From the NCBI GenBank assembly GCA_965222175.1, contig OZ244938.1, positions 186,001 through 250,000 on the forward strand: 64,000 bases of DNA, read 5' to 3'. Below the pieces are notes generated by a model. The model did not search any database. It was not told where the DNA came from and saw nothing but the letters and a program-made list of their open reading frames with translations. Shown one piece after another: positions 32,999 to 43,733 of the stretch; within the stretch, counting starts at the first letter, position 1; each line of letters opens with the position of its first letter. Both the position numbers and the translations under genes were made by a program. Source of the stretch: NORP240 sp965222175 (GTDB taxonomy: Bacteria > Pseudomonadota > Gammaproteobacteria > Pseudomonadales > Pseudohongiellaceae).

Positions 32999-34423
32999 AT
33001 GATCAACTTCATCGTTTCACCGGTCCTGCGGGGCATTACCCCGGGTAATGGTCTGCCAGGCGTCCTGCTTGTCACGCTTTTCCTGGTTGCCTGTGGTGAA
33101 CCTGCTCCCACCGGTACCGGTACCGCCATCACCAACGTTACCGTCATCGATGCAAGTAACGGGGTCAGACCCGATCAGACGGTTATTTTCCAGGGTGACC
33201 GCATTACCGCGATCCAGCCCGCGTCCCGCCCGGTTGATGCCGCCAGGGTGATTGATGGCCGCGACAGGTATCTGATTCCCGGATTGTGGGATTTCCATGT
33301 TCATCTCAGTTATGACCAGCGCCTGACCGCGGCCATGCCGGACCTGTTCCTGTCCTGGGGCATAACCAGTGTCCGGGATACCGGCGGCCTGATGGAAAAT
33401 ATGCTGCCCATCGTAGCGGCGATGCGGGACGAAGCGACCCTGGCACCGCGGGTGTTTTTTGCCGGTCCGCTGCTGGATGGCAGCGACGTAGTCTATGACG
33501 GCAACGGTCGCCCCGAGATAGGAGTCAGCGTACCCACGCCGGAGCGTGCGAGGACCGTGGTCAGGGAACTGGCGGAACAGGGAGTCAACTTTATCAAGGT
33601 CTACGAGATGACCAGCCCCGAAGTGTTTTACGCCCTGGTGGAGACTGCCCGTTCGCTGGAATTGCCGGTGGATTCCCATGTGCCACTGTCCATGCGTGCC
33701 GGTGAAGCCGGACCCTACGTGGATTCCATCGAGCACCTGCGCAATATTGAAATGGACTGCGCCATTAATGCGGAGGAACTTCATGGTGTCCGCCTGGAGC
33801 TGCTTGAGAATCCGGATGGCATACCTGGCGCTGAACTTCGCTCGACCCTGCATTCCCTGCAGCGCATGCCGGCAGTGGAGAATTACGACCAGGCAGCCTG
33901 CGACAGGGTTATAGAAGCCCTTGCCGATACCATGATGGTGCCGACTCTACGCCTCAATTCCCTTACTGTGGCCCCTCCATACCTGAAGGAGGACTGGTCC
34001 GAGGCCATGGCAGCGTTGCCGGAGAATGTTCGTGAGGACTGGGCGGCCCAGGTTGCCAGCCGGCTTGCCGCCGGCAATGAACCCACGCCCTTTGCCGAGT
34101 GGAGCCTGTTCCTGACCGATCGTATGCATCAGGCCGGCGTACCGATCGGTGCGGGCACCGATACACCTATCAACCTGTCCATTCCGGGCTATTCACTTCA
34201 TTCGGAACTGGAGATGCTGGTGCGCGCCGGACTGTCGCCCCTGGATGCATTGGAGGCGGCGACTCTGAAGCCGGCGGAGTATTTCGGTCTGGAAGGTATA
34301 CTTGGTACCGTGGATGTCGGCAAACGCGCCGACCTGGTATTGCTGGAAGCCAATCCCCTGGAAGACATCAGCAATACCAGGCGTATTGCCCGGGTGATTG
34401 CCAGGGGTCAGGTAATAGAATGA
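32999..34423 (+). CDS. Amidohydrolase-family lipoprotein
   Basis: From the ATG at 32999 the product is 474 residues with a lipoprotein signal (LLVTLFLVACGE, lipobox LVAC). The metal-dependent hydrolase fold follows: an N-terminal beta sandwich with AITNVTVIDA, then the HVHL metal pair, VDSHVPLS, SIEHLRN and the late GAGTDTP Asp. This is the imidazolonepropionase/prolidase-like branch of amidohydrolases, often secreted and acting on peptides or cyclic amides. The substrate is unknown. A partial paralogue lies at the right edge of the window (63074). Confidence 0.82.
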   Translation: MINFIVSPVLRGITPGNGLPGVLLVTLFLVACGEPAPTGTGTAITNVTVIDASNGVRPDQTVIFQGDRITAIQPASRPVDAARVIDGRDRYLIPGLWDFHVHLSYDQRLTAAMPDLFLSWGITSVRDTGGLMENMLPIVAAMRDEATLAPRVFFAGPLLDGSDVVYDGNGRPEIGVSVPTPERARTVVRELAEQGVNFIKVYEMTSPEVFYALVETARSLELPVDSHVPLSMRAGEAGPYVDSIEHLRNIEMDCAINAEELHGVRLELLENPDGIPGAELRSTLHSLQRMPAVENYDQAACDRVIEALADTMMVPTLRLNSLTVAPPYLKEDWSEAMAALPENVREDWAAQVASRLAAGNEPTPFAEWSLFLTDRMHQAGVPIGAGTDTPINLSIPGYSLHSELEMLVRAGLSPLDALEAATLKPAEYFGLEGILGTVDVGKRADLVLLEANPLEDISNTRRIARVIARGQVIE

Positions 34424-34569
34424 CCAGTATACCTTGTCCAGCCGGCTATGCCGGGTAGCGGGCCGGGAATCTCCTTAACCGGTCATTTCGGCTGGAAGCA
34501 TTTCCATGCGGTGTGGTAAGCTCGAACCGCCTGTCGGCGCCGTCCATCATAATCCAGGTAGTTCCGTTC

Positions 34570-36363
34570 ATGTCCGCCTCCAAGCGCAACGTCTCGTTCG
34601 CGGAAGTATTCGCATTCGTGTGGGCGTACTGGCGCCGTTTACCGGTACGCCTGAGCCTCATCGTGACTGGTGTGCTCATGTCAGTACTGCTGGAGGTATT
34701 CATTCCCAGTGCTTCCGCCGAACTGGTGTCCCGGGTACAGGCCCTGGCAGATGGCGGCAGTCGTCAGGCCACCTGGTCTGCTATCTGGCTTCTGTTGAGC
34801 ATTTTTGCCCTGTTATCCCTGGTTCGACAGATCTATCTTCGGGCCTGGATGTACTTCTCATCAGACACCATGCGCAATATTGTCAATGACGGCTTCGAGA
34901 AAGTGCAGCGTTTTTCCGCTGACTGGCACAGCAATGCTTTTTCCGGGGCGACGGTGCGCAAGATCACCCGGGGAATGTGGGCCTACGACCAGATGGCGGA
35001 TATTATCGTAATCGATACCGGCCCGGCTCTGCTGTTGCTTGTCGGAATCTCGGTGTCCATGTTCATCCGGGAACCGTTGATGGGCCTCTACTTTGCCTCG
35101 GCGGTGGTGGTTTTCCTCGTGGTGAGCATCAGCCTGTCACTCCGCTACGTGGCAACAGCCAACAAGGTTTCCAACCGTGCGGATACCCACCTTGGTGCAT
35201 CACTGGCCGATGCCATTACCTGTAATTCAGTGATCAAGTCCTTCGGTACTGAACAACAGGAGGACCGGCGGATTGCGGCGATTACCGACGACTGGCGACG
35301 CAAGTCCCGCCGGGCATGGCTGCGCAGTATCGACACTGGCGCGGTGCAGTCCCTGATGATCCTGATGCTGTTGGGCGGACTGCTGGTGATCGTCATGGTG
35401 CTCTCTGCACAGGACAGTGCTGTCCTTGATGACGTGGTATTTGTGATAACCAGCTATTTCCTGGTCAACGGCTACCTGCGAAATATCGGTTGGCAGGTAC
35501 GTAACCTGCAGAGGTCGGTAAATGAGCTGGACGACCTGGTTGCCATCAGCAGGACAGACTACCAGGTTGCCGATATACCGGGTGCGCCACAATTCGTTCC
35601 CGGCAGCGGTGAAATCCGATGCCAGGGAATTGGCTTCCGTTACCCGAACCAGCCCAGGCCCCTGTTCAAGGACCTGGAACTGTCCATCGCTCCGGGAGAG
35701 AAGGTGGCCCTGGTGGGGGAATCCGGATCCGGAAAGTCCACTTTCGTCAATCTCCTGCGCCGGGTGTACGATCTCGACAGCGGCCGGATAGTTATTGATG
35801 GGCAGAATATCGCCGAGGTACAGCAGTCCAGTCTCCGCCGGGCCATCGCACTGGTTCCCCAGGAACCTATCCTGTTTCATCGCAGCCTGGCAGAGAACAT
35901 TGGTTACGCCCGCCCGGGCGCCAGTCGTGGCGAGATCGTCGACGCCGCCCGCAAAGCCCACGCGGATGAATTCGTATCCCGTCTGGAGAATGACTATGAA
36001 ACCCTGGTAGGGGAGCGTGGGATCAAGCTGTCAGGAGGTGAACGCCAGCGGGTAGCCATCGCCCGGGCGATACTGGCGGACGCACCGATTCTGATTCTCG
36101 ACGAAGCTACATCGAGCCTGGATTCAATCACCGAACAGCTGATCCAGGATGCCATCAGGAACCTGATGAAAAACCGCACGGCGATAATCGTTGCCCACCG
36201 GCTCTCCACCGTAAGGCAGGTCGACCGGATCCTGGTGTTCGATCAAGGCCGGATTGTCGAACAGGGGTCTCACCAGGTGCTGATGCAGCGTGACGGCGGC
36301 TTCTACCGGCGGCTGTTCGAATTGCAGGCGCTGGGCTTCTACGACGTGGAAGAAGCCGGTTAA
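34570..36363 (+). CDS. ABC exporter, fused permease and ATPase
   Basis: From the ATG at 34570 the protein has 597 residues: a six-helix exporter domain (to about 320), then an ATPase with Walker A GESGSGKST (about 383), Q-loop PQEPILFH, signature LSGGERQRVAIARA, Walker B ILILDEATSSLD and H-loop VAHRLSTV. All catalytic motifs are intact. It is a half-transporter that would homodimerise; it is distinct from the exporter at 10722. The 45-base gap to gltD (convergent) contains no strong terminator. The frame is open upstream, but that part overlaps non-coding DNA. Confidence 0.9.
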   Translation: MSASKRNVSFAEVFAFVWAYWRRLPVRLSLIVTGVLMSVLLEVFIPSASAELVSRVQALADGGSRQATWSAIWLLLSIFALLSLVRQIYLRAWMYFSSDTMRNIVNDGFEKVQRFSADWHSNAFSGATVRKITRGMWAYDQMADIIVIDTGPALLLLVGISVSMFIREPLMGLYFASAVVVFLVVSISLSLRYVATANKVSNRADTHLGASLADAITCNSVIKSFGTEQQEDRRIAAITDDWRRKSRRAWLRSIDTGAVQSLMILMLLGGLLVIVMVLSAQDSAVLDDVVFVITSYFLVNGYLRNIGWQVRNLQRSVNELDDLVAISRTDYQVADIPGAPQFVPGSGEIRCQGIGFRYPNQPRPLFKDLELSIAPGEKVALVGESGSGKSTFVNLLRRVYDLDSGRIVIDGQNIAEVQQSSLRRAIALVPQEPILFHRSLAENIGYARPGASRGEIVDAARKAHADEFVSRLENDYETLVGERGIKLSGGERQRVAIARAILADAPILILDEATSSLDSITEQLIQDAIRNLMKNRTAIIVAHRLSTVRQVDRILVFDQGRIVEQGSHQVLMQRDGGFYRRLFELQALGFYDVEEAG

Positions 36364-36407
36364 CCGGCCCTGGTGCACACGGCGAGGCAGGCACTGCAGC
36401 GCTGTCC

Positions 36408-37841
36408 TCAGGACAGGAAGCTGTCTATCGCCTCAGCCGCCTTTCGACCTTCATCGATAGCGCGGACCACCAGTGACTGTCCGCGTCGGCAATCACCGGC
36501 AGCAAAAACCTTGTCGACGTTGGTCTGAAACTGACCGTACTCGGCCTTGTAGTTGGAACGCTGATCGAGTTCCAGCGCCAGCGGTTCACTGACATAGTGC
36601 TCCGGGCCGAGAAAACCCATGGACAGCAGAATGAGTTCGGCTTCCCAGAACTTCACCGTGCCAGGTATCTCCTGAAAATTACTGTCCACTTCCACGGTGT
36701 TGATACCCACAAGCTTACCGTTGTCATCGACAACAAATTCCTTACCGGAAACGGAAAATTCCCGGGGATCATTGCCGTATTTCGCGGTTGCCTCTTCGTG
36801 CCCGTAGTCCACCCGGTATATCTTTGGCCATAGCGGCCAGGGATTGTCCGGCGGGCGATCTACCGGAGGTTTTGGCATGATTTCAAAATTGACCAGCGAT
36901 TTGCAGCCATGACGCAATGACGTGGCGATACAGTCTGTTCCGGTGTCGCCGCCACCTATGACTATAACGTTTTTATCCCTGGCGCTGATGTAGGCGTCGT
37001 CTTTCAGGCTGGAATCCAGCAGGCTCTTGGTGTGGGCTCGGAGAAAATCCATGGCAAAGTGAATGCCGTCAATGTCGCGATTCGGTATTTTCAGGTCGCG
37101 TGGCGTAGTCGCGCCTGTTGCCAGCAGTACCGCATCGTTTCCATCTATTAACTCCTTGATGTCGATACTGTCAGGTCCGGTTCCGCCGACATCTGCTCCC
37201 GCTACGAAGCTGATACCTTCATCCATCAACAATTTGATTCTTCGGTCAACAACATCTTTGTCCAGCTTCATGTTGGGAATGCCGTACATCAGCAGGCCGC
37301 CAATGCGGTCGTCACGTTCGTAAACCGTGACCTCATGGCCGGACTGATTCAGCTGGTCTGCGGCTGCCAGTCCCGCAGGTCCCGAGCCGACAATCGCCAC
37401 TTTCCTGCCACTGCGTGCAGCAGGGGGGTTGGGAACTACCCAGCCTTCCTCGAAACCCCGGTCGATAATGGCGTTCTCTATGTTCTTGATGGTGACAGCG
37501 GGTTCGATGATGCCAAGAACACAGGAGCCTTCGCAGGGGGCAGGGCATACCCTGCCAGTGAATTCCGGAAAATTGTTGGTCTTGTGCAATCGATCCAGTG
37601 CATCCCGCCACCGGCCGCGATAGACCAGGTCGTTCCATTCGGGAATCAGGTTGTAGACCGGACATCCATCCTCTGACTGGCAGAACGGCACGCCGCAGTC
37701 CATGCAGCGGGCGCCCTGCGTTTTGAGATGCTGCTCATCATGAGGCGTGTAAATCTCCTGGTAATCCAGGAGTCGCTCCTGTGGATCACGGTAGGGCTCC
37801 ACTTCTCGAACGAATTCTTTAAAGCCGGTTGGTTTTCCCAT
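36408..37841 (-). CDS. gltD: Glutamate synthase (NADPH) small subunit
   Basis: The 477-residue beta subunit of NADPH-GOGAT has an N-terminal Fe-S domain (CMDCGVPFCQ, CPAPCEGSCVLGI) and FAD- and NADPH-binding Rossmann folds (VAIVGSGPAGLAAADQL near 150 and VIVIGGGDTGTDC near 290). It passes electrons from NADPH to the large subunit, where 2-oxoglutarate and glutamine give two glutamate. It lies 57 bases after gltB in one operon. Length and motifs are standard. Confidence 0.97.
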   Translation of the reverse strand: MGKPTGFKEFVREVEPYRDPQERLLDYQEIYTPHDEQHLKTQGARCMDCGVPFCQSEDGCPVYNLIPEWNDLVYRGRWRDALDRLHKTNNFPEFTGRVCPAPCEGSCVLGIIEPAVTIKNIENAIIDRGFEEGWVVPNPPAARSGRKVAIVGSGPAGLAAADQLNQSGHEVTVYERDDRIGGLLMYGIPNMKLDKDVVDRRIKLLMDEGISFVAGADVGGTGPDSIDIKELIDGNDAVLLATGATTPRDLKIPNRDIDGIHFAMDFLRAHTKSLLDSSLKDDAYISARDKNVIVIGGGDTGTDCIATSLRHGCKSLVNFEIMPKPPVDRPPDNPWPLWPKIYRVDYGHEEATAKYGNDPREFSVSGKEFVVDDNGKLVGINTVEVDSNFQEIPGTVKFWEAELILLSMGFLGPEHYVSEPLALELDQRSNYKAEYGQFQTNVDKVFAAGDCRRGQSLVVRAIDEGRKAAEAIDSFLS

Positions 37842-37898
37842 TTGTGTTTCTCTGTCGAAAGTAATCTAGTACCCGGGCAAGCGGTTGCCGGTCTGAAT

Positions 37899-40800
37899 TC
37901 AGGCAGCGCTGGCGGCAGCTTCACGCTCAGCCAGAACCCGTTTGTAGTCGGTGGGCATGACCTTGACGAATTGCGCCACGCTGGTTTCCCAGTTATCCAG
38001 AATGCCCCTGGCCACCGGTGAGTCCGTGTAGGCATGATGGTTTTCTATCAGCTCTTTCAACTCGGCTATGTCGGCGCTCATGGTCAGGCTTTCCAGCTCG
38101 AAAGTTTCCATGTTGCACTGGTCGACAAAGTTACCGTCCGGATTCCAGATGTAGGCTATTCCGCCGCTCATGCCTGCACCGAAATTCCGGCCGGTACTGC
38201 CAAGAACCACCACGCGACCGCCGGTCATGTATTCGCAACCATGGTCGCCGATACCTTCAACCACCGCGCTCGCGCCGCTGTTGCGTACCGCGAATCGCTC
38301 GGCGGCAATGCCGCGGAAATAAGCTTCTCCACCGGTGGCGCCATACAGGTTGACGTTACCGGCAATGATATTTTCCTCGGCCTTGAACGTGCTGTTCCTC
38401 GGTGGGTAAATGATCACCTTGCCTCCGGACAATCCCTTGCCGACATAGTCGTTGGCATCACCTTCGACGGTGATAGTGATGCCCTTGGCCAGCCACGCAC
38501 CGAGACTCTGGCCTGCCGATCCGTGAAGCTTGATGTTGATGGTGTCATCTGGCAACATTTTTTCGCCAAAGCGCTTTGCCACCTCATTGGAAAGCATGGT
38601 GCCAACAACGCGATTGATGTTAATGACCTCATGTTCAATAAACACCTTCTCGCCTGATTCGAGGGCTGGCGCGGCAAGCCGGATAAGCTCATTGTCCAGG
38701 GCCTTGTCCAGTCCATGATCCTGTTCCATGCACTGGTAAACCTGTGTATCGGGAAACACTTTCCGGGCTGGCTGCAGGATCGACGACAGGTCGAGTCCCC
38801 TGGCTTTCCAGTGATTGACCGCGGCTTCGGTATCCAGCAGGTCCACGCGACCGATCATTTCGTTCACTGTTCGCACGCCCAGGCTGGCCATGATCTCGCG
38901 CAATTCCTCGGCAATCATGAACAGGTAATTGACGACGTGTTCGGGTTTGCCTTTGAATTTCTTGCGCAGCACGGGATCCTGGGTGGCGATGCCCACCGGG
39001 CAGGTGTTCAGATGGCATTTGCGCATCATGATACAACCCAGGGTAATCAGGGGCGCGGTGGAAAAGCCGAACTCCTCTGCCCCGAGCAGGGCGGCGATGG
39101 CGATGTCCCTGCCGGTTTTCAATTGCCCGTCGGTCTGCAGGACAACCCGCGACCGCAGGTTGTTCATTACCAGGGTCTGGTGGGTCTCGGAAATTCCCAG
39201 TTCCCACGGCAGGCCTGCATGCTTTATCGAGGTCAGTGGCGAGGCACCGGTTCCGCCGTCATGGCCGGCGATAACCAGGTGATCCGTCTTGGCCTTGGTA
39301 ACGCCGGCGGCGATGGTTCCCACACCAATTTCGGATACCAGCTTGACGCTGATGCGGGCCGCACGGTTGGCATTCTTGAGGTCATGAATCAGTTGAGCGA
39401 TATCCTCGATGGAGTAAATATCGTGGTGGGGCGGCGGGCTGATCAGGCCCACGCCCGGGGTTGAATGGCGGATCCTGGCTATGTAGTCATCCACCTTGTG
39501 ACCTGGCAGTTCACCGCCTTCTCCAGGCTTGGCGCCCTGGGCGATTTTGATCTGCAGTTCGTCGGCGTTGCTCAGGTACCAGATGGTTACACCGAACCGG
39601 CCGGAAGCCACCTGCTTGATGGCGGATCGCTTGGAATCACCGTTTGCCATTGGCTGAAAACGAACCGGGTCTTCCCCGCCTTCGCCGGTATTGGATTTGC
39701 CGCCCAGGCGATTCATGGCCACGGCCAGGGACTCATGGGCCTCGGTGGAAATGGAACCGAGACTCATGGCGCCGGTGGCAAAGCGCTTGACGATTTCGGC
39801 GGCTGGCTCCACCTCCTCGACGGGAACGGATTGCTGGACCCCGGTGCGAAACTTCAGTAAGCCGCGGATGGTGCATTTACGGGTGGCATCCTCATTGGTC
39901 GATCGGGCGAAAGCGTGGTAAGCCTCGGCACTGTTGGTGCGGGCGGCAACCTGGAGATTGAAGATGGTACTGGGATTCCACATGTGGGCTTCGCCACCGG
40001 TTCGCCAGTGGAAATCTCCGGGATTTGGCAGCACCGGAATCAATTCCTGCTGCACCGTGGGGTAGCCCAGTTGATGCCGGCGTTCAGCCTCTTCCACCAG
40101 CACGTCGAAATTGATGCCCTGAATACGGCTGGCGGTACCGACGAAGCAGCGATCGATAATTTCCCTGGCCAGACCCACGGCTTCGAAAATCTGTGCTCCC
40201 TTGTAGGAGTGCAGGGTGGATATACCCATTTTCGCCATTACTTTCAGCATGCCCTTGGCCACGCCCTTCTTGTAGGCGGCTACCAGGGAATCCTCGTCCG
40301 GGTAATCGTCGCCCAGCAGTCCATCCTGATTGGCTTTCCACAGGGCTTCGAAAGCAAGGTAGGGATTGATGGCGTCGGCACCGTAACCGGTGAGCAGGCA
40401 GTGATGATGTACCTCACGGGCTTCGCCGGTTTCCAGGACGATGCCGATCCGGGTTCGCAGGTGCCTGGAAATCAGGTGATGATGTACCGCACCACAGGCG
40501 ATCAGGGCACTGATTGCAATCCGGTCCTGGTCCACGTTGCGGTCCGACAGGATGACGAACGCATAGCCGTCGCTGATTGCCTGGGCAGCTTCCTCACAGA
40601 TCCGGTCCAGTGCCTGGCGGTAGCCGTCCGCGGCGCCGGCCTGGTAGGTGATATCCACCACCTGTGACCGCATGCCGCGGTAATCCATGTCCCTGATAGT
40701 GGACAGCTGCTTGTTGGACAGAATCGGGTGCTTGAGGCTCAGTCGGTGAGCATGGGATTCACGGGTTTCCAGCAGGTTGCCTTCAGGTCCGATAAAGCAT

Positions 40801-42464
40801 TCCAGGGACATCACCACTTCTTCGCGAATGGAATCAATCGGCGGGTTTGTTACCTGGGCGAACAGCTGCTTGAAATAGTCGTAAATCATGCGGGGCCTGT
40901 CCGACAGGCAGGCCAGGGCCGAATCGTTGCCCATGGAGCCCAGCGGATCCCTGGCTTCGGTCACCAGGGGTAACAGCATGAACTGCATGGTTTCCGTGGT
41001 GTAGCCGAAGGCTTTCATGCGCGGCAGGATGTCGCCTGAATCCAGGGAATGAGCGGCACTTTCCCGGGACAGGTCTGCCAGGGTCACTTTCTGGTTTGCC
41101 AGCCATTCACCGTAGGGGCGCTTGCCGGCTATGGTCTGCTTCAGTTCCTCGTCGGGAATCAGGCGCCCGGCATCGAAATCCAGCAGGAACATCCTGCCCG
41201 GCTGCAGCCGACCCTTGAGCTTGACGTTTTCCGGCTCCACGTGCAATACACCGACCTCGGAAGCCATGATGCACTTGTCGTCATGGGTGACGTAGTAGCG
41301 GCTGGGACGCAGCCCGTTCCTGTCCAGCACCGCGCCGATGTACTTGCCGTCGGTGAAAACGATGGACGCCGGACCGTCCCAGGGTTCCATGATGGTGGAG
41401 TGGTACTCGTAGAAATCCTTCTTGACCTGGGCCATGTTGCGGTCGGACTGCCAGGCCTCCGGAATCATCATCATCACCGCTTCCTGCAGGGAACGGCCAC
41501 CCAGAAGGAGGAATTCCAGTACCGCGTCGAAACTGCCGGAATCCGAGCAGTCTGAATCAATTATGGGGAACATCTCCGGCAGCCGGTCACCGAACAGGTC
41601 GGTACTGAGCGTGCCTTCCCGGGCCACCATCTGGTTGACGTTGCCCCGCAGGGTATTGATCTCGCCGTTGTGGCTCATGAACCGATTGGGTTGCGCCCGG
41701 TCCCAGGAGGGAAATGTGTTGGTGCTGAAGCGGGAATGGACCATGGCCAGGTGGGTCTCACAGGCCGGGTTGGTCAGGTCCTGGTAGAACGGGAACAGCT
41801 GGCCGGGGGTCAGCATACCCTTGTAAACGATGACCTTGGTCGACAGGCTGCAGGCGTAGAACTGCTTGGCCTCGGTCAGTGACGTGTCACCCCGGAGAGC
41901 ATGGGTGAAGCGTTTACGGATCACGTACAGTACCCGTTCGAACTGGTCGCGGCTGAGGCCATCAGCAGCGCTGATGAAAAGCTGTTCGATACGCGGTTGG
42001 GCCATGCGGGCGGCGGGACCCACATCAGCGCCATCAGGATCGATGGGCACTTCCCGCCAGCCCACCAGGTGCTGTCCTTCCTCGGCGACAATGCGGGCAA
42101 TCACGTCCCGGCATCGCTGTTCTTCTTCATGGATCTGCGGCAGAAAAATGTTGCCTACTGCATACTTGCCGGCCTCGGGAAGCTCGGCGCCGAGTTCGTC
42201 CCGGGCCAGCTTGTGAAAGAAGGAATGTGGCAGGCCCATGAGGATACCGGCCCCGTCACCGGTGTTGGCTTCGAATCCGCAGCCACCCCGGTGATCCATC
42301 CGGGAATTCAGGTGGTAGGCATCCAGCACGATCTGGTGACTGGGAACACCCTTGATGTTGGCCACGAATCCCACGCCGCAGGAATCTTTTTCACTGGCGG
42401 GGTCGTACAGGCCAATTTGCTCGGGATAACCAAACTTGGGAGGAACAAAGCCGTTGTTTTTCAT
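37899..42464 (-). CDS. gltB: Glutamate synthase (NADPH) large subunit
   Basis: From the ATG at 42464 the product has 1521 residues. A 28-residue propeptide precedes the N-terminal nucleophile Cys29 (KDSCGVGF), which starts the class II amidotransferase domain; then come the central domain, the FMN-binding synthase domain (GGTGASPLTSIKHAG) and the 3Fe-4S motif CHLNTCPVG. The C-terminal beta-helix (GATGGEAYFRGIAAERFAVR) completes the family layout. The frame is open 54 codons upstream, but that part has no homology-like content and would displace the nucleophile. Nothing is missing. Confidence 0.97.
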   Translation of the reverse strand: MKNNGFVPPKFGYPEQIGLYDPASEKDSCGVGFVANIKGVPSHQIVLDAYHLNSRMDHRGGCGFEANTGDGAGILMGLPHSFFHKLARDELGAELPEAGKYAVGNIFLPQIHEEEQRCRDVIARIVAEEGQHLVGWREVPIDPDGADVGPAARMAQPRIEQLFISAADGLSRDQFERVLYVIRKRFTHALRGDTSLTEAKQFYACSLSTKVIVYKGMLTPGQLFPFYQDLTNPACETHLAMVHSRFSTNTFPSWDRAQPNRFMSHNGEINTLRGNVNQMVAREGTLSTDLFGDRLPEMFPIIDSDCSDSGSFDAVLEFLLLGGRSLQEAVMMMIPEAWQSDRNMAQVKKDFYEYHSTIMEPWDGPASIVFTDGKYIGAVLDRNGLRPSRYYVTHDDKCIMASEVGVLHVEPENVKLKGRLQPGRMFLLDFDAGRLIPDEELKQTIAGKRPYGEWLANQKVTLADLSRESAAHSLDSGDILPRMKAFGYTTETMQFMLLPLVTEARDPLGSMGNDSALACLSDRPRMIYDYFKQLFAQVTNPPIDSIREEVVMSLECFIGPEGNLLETRESHAHRLSLKHPILSNKQLSTIRDMDYRGMRSQVVDITYQAGAADGYRQALDRICEEAAQAISDGYAFVILSDRNVDQDRIAISALIACGAVHHHLISRHLRTRIGIVLETGEAREVHHHCLLTGYGADAINPYLAFEALWKANQDGLLGDDYPDEDSLVAAYKKGVAKGMLKVMAKMGISTLHSYKGAQIFEAVGLAREIIDRCFVGTASRIQGINFDVLVEEAERRHQLGYPTVQQELIPVLPNPGDFHWRTGGEAHMWNPSTIFNLQVAARTNSAEAYHAFARSTNEDATRKCTIRGLLKFRTGVQQSVPVEEVEPAAEIVKRFATGAMSLGSISTEAHESLAVAMNRLGGKSNTGEGGEDPVRFQPMANGDSKRSAIKQVASGRFGVTIWYLSNADELQIKIAQGAKPGEGGELPGHKVDDYIARIRHSTPGVGLISPPPHHDIYSIEDIAQLIHDLKNANRAARISVKLVSEIGVGTIAAGVTKAKTDHLVIAGHDGGTGASPLTSIKHAGLPWELGISETHQTLVMNNLRSRVVLQTDGQLKTGRDIAIAALLGAEEFGFSTAPLITLGCIMMRKCHLNTCPVGIATQDPVLRKKFKGKPEHVVNYLFMIAEELREIMASLGVRTVNEMIGRVDLLDTEAAVNHWKARGLDLSSILQPARKVFPDTQVYQCMEQDHGLDKALDNELIRLAAPALESGEKVFIEHEVININRVVGTMLSNEVAKRFGEKMLPDDTINIKLHGSAGQSLGAWLAKGITITVEGDANDYVGKGLSGGKVIIYPPRNSTFKAEENIIAGNVNLYGATGGEAYFRGIAAERFAVRNSGASAVVEGIGDHGCEYMTGGRVVVLGSTGRNFGAGMSGGIAYIWNPDGNFVDQCNMETFELESLTMSADIAELKELIENHHAYTDSPVARGILDNWETSVAQFVKVMPTDYKRVLAEREAAASAA

Positions 42465-43143
42465 AGGTATAAGTTTTCTCTTGCTGGCAATCGGCCTGGC
42501 TGTCAACCAGCCATTATAGTCGTACTGAGCCACCGATTGTCTTGTGCTGTTCTGTGGCCCGACGGCCTGATTTTCGTCACCGTTAGTCCCCCGTCCATCC
42601 AGGGCACTGGCCCTGTTGGTTTCCATGATGACATGAGCTGCTGGGGTATCCTGACGAGGCTCGGTATTTCAACCTGTATCCCTTCTGTTGAAGACCGCGG
42701 CTGCACACCTCAGCGGAAGGGCCGGACACAATACCACCGGCAGAATATATGTCAAGCGCCGACACCATTATACGCTTCCGATAATATATAATAACCTACT
42801 GTAAAATAAGGAAATAAAAGGTGTGTTGCAGGCGCCGGCCGACGACGGTGGACAGCCCGTGGCAGAGGCCCCGGGGCGGCTTGTCCTGCGTTCAATCCCG
42901 GCTGTACGGATCCGGGGGCTGGCAGCCGCCGGCAGCGGGGCCTGCCGTCATTGGCAGAGCAGGGTTATTCCGGCCCGGTAACGGCGTTGTCCGATTACGC
43001 CGCAAGCCGCAGTATTTCAGAGTCTGGGCACTTCTCTATTACTTGATAATTGGCCGGAGGTGATTTACTCTTCCCTCCCCTAGCATGAAGATATCTGTAA
43101 GCCTGCAAAGCTCATTTCCTAATTCCAAGGAGGCGCACAAGCC
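42465..43143. other. Divergent promoter region between gltBD and the molybdenum hydroxylase operon
   Basis: The 679 bases include a distinctly AT-rich patch at 42765-42822 (with TATATAATA) in otherwise GC-rich DNA, the best promoter candidate for one or both operons. Exact -35/-10 pairs are not convincing. AAGGAGG near 43128 is the ribosome binding site of the next gene. Open frames here lack protein features. Confidence 0.5.
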
Positions 43144-43728
43144 GTGAACCCAAAACTAACGCGTAGGCGCTTCATCAAAGGTGTAATCGCCTCTGGTGTG
43201 GCAGTCTCCTCAACTTCGCTGTGGTATGCAGCTCAGGGCCAGTCGCGTCCGGCTGGTGCTGTTGAACGCCTCATCCGAATCAACGTTAACGGCCAGACGC
43301 GCAGCGTCGACGTGGCGCCGAATGAAACACTGGCCTCCACACTGCGTTACAAGCTCGGTCTGACCGGCACCAAGCTGGGCTGTAACCGCGGCGAGTGCGG
43401 TGCCTGTACGGTGCTGGTGGATGACACTCCCAACTATGCCTGCTCGATTCTCACTCACTCGGTAAAAGATCAGCGAATCGAAACCGTGGAAGGTCTGGAA
43501 TCGCCCAATGGTGACCTGCACCCGGTACAACAGGCCTTTGTCGATGAGCTGTCACCCCAGTGCGGTTACTGCACACCGGGACAGGTGATGTCGGCAGTGG
43601 GATTGTTGCGGGCCAACCCGAATCCGACACGGGACGATGTCCGGCAGGCACTGGCGGGCAATATCTGCCGCTGTGGTGCTTATGAATCATATATTCGCGG
43701 TGTTCTCAGAGCCGCTGAGGTAGGGTAG
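43144..43728 (+). CDS. Molybdenum hydroxylase [2Fe-2S] subunit with Tat signal
   Basis: The 194-residue protein starts at GTG after AAGGAGG. It carries a twin-arginine signal (TRRRFIKG followed by a hydrophobic stretch), the plant-type [2Fe-2S] motif CNRGECGACTVL, and the second cluster motif QCGYCTPGQ...ICRCGAY. This is the small subunit of xanthine dehydrogenase-family enzymes (isoquinoline oxidoreductase/aldehyde oxidoreductase type). The Tat signal implies the folded heterotrimer is exported to the periplasm. Five bases separate it from the catalytic subunit gene. Confidence 0.93.
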   Translation: MNPKLTRRRFIKGVIASGVAVSSTSLWYAAQGQSRPAGAVERLIRINVNGQTRSVDVAPNETLASTLRYKLGLTGTKLGCNRGECGACTVLVDDTPNYACSILTHSVKDQRIETVEGLESPNGDLHPVQQAFVDELSPQCGYCTPGQVMSAVGLLRANPNPTRDDVRQALAGNICRCGAYESYIRGVLRAAEVG

Positions 43729-43733
43729 TCAAC

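Noticed and set aside
42465..42626. 54-codon upstream extension of gltB
   Set aside because: It would place the catalytic Cys 83 residues in. Homologous propeptides are short, and the ATG at 42464 leaves a normal 28-residue propeptide.
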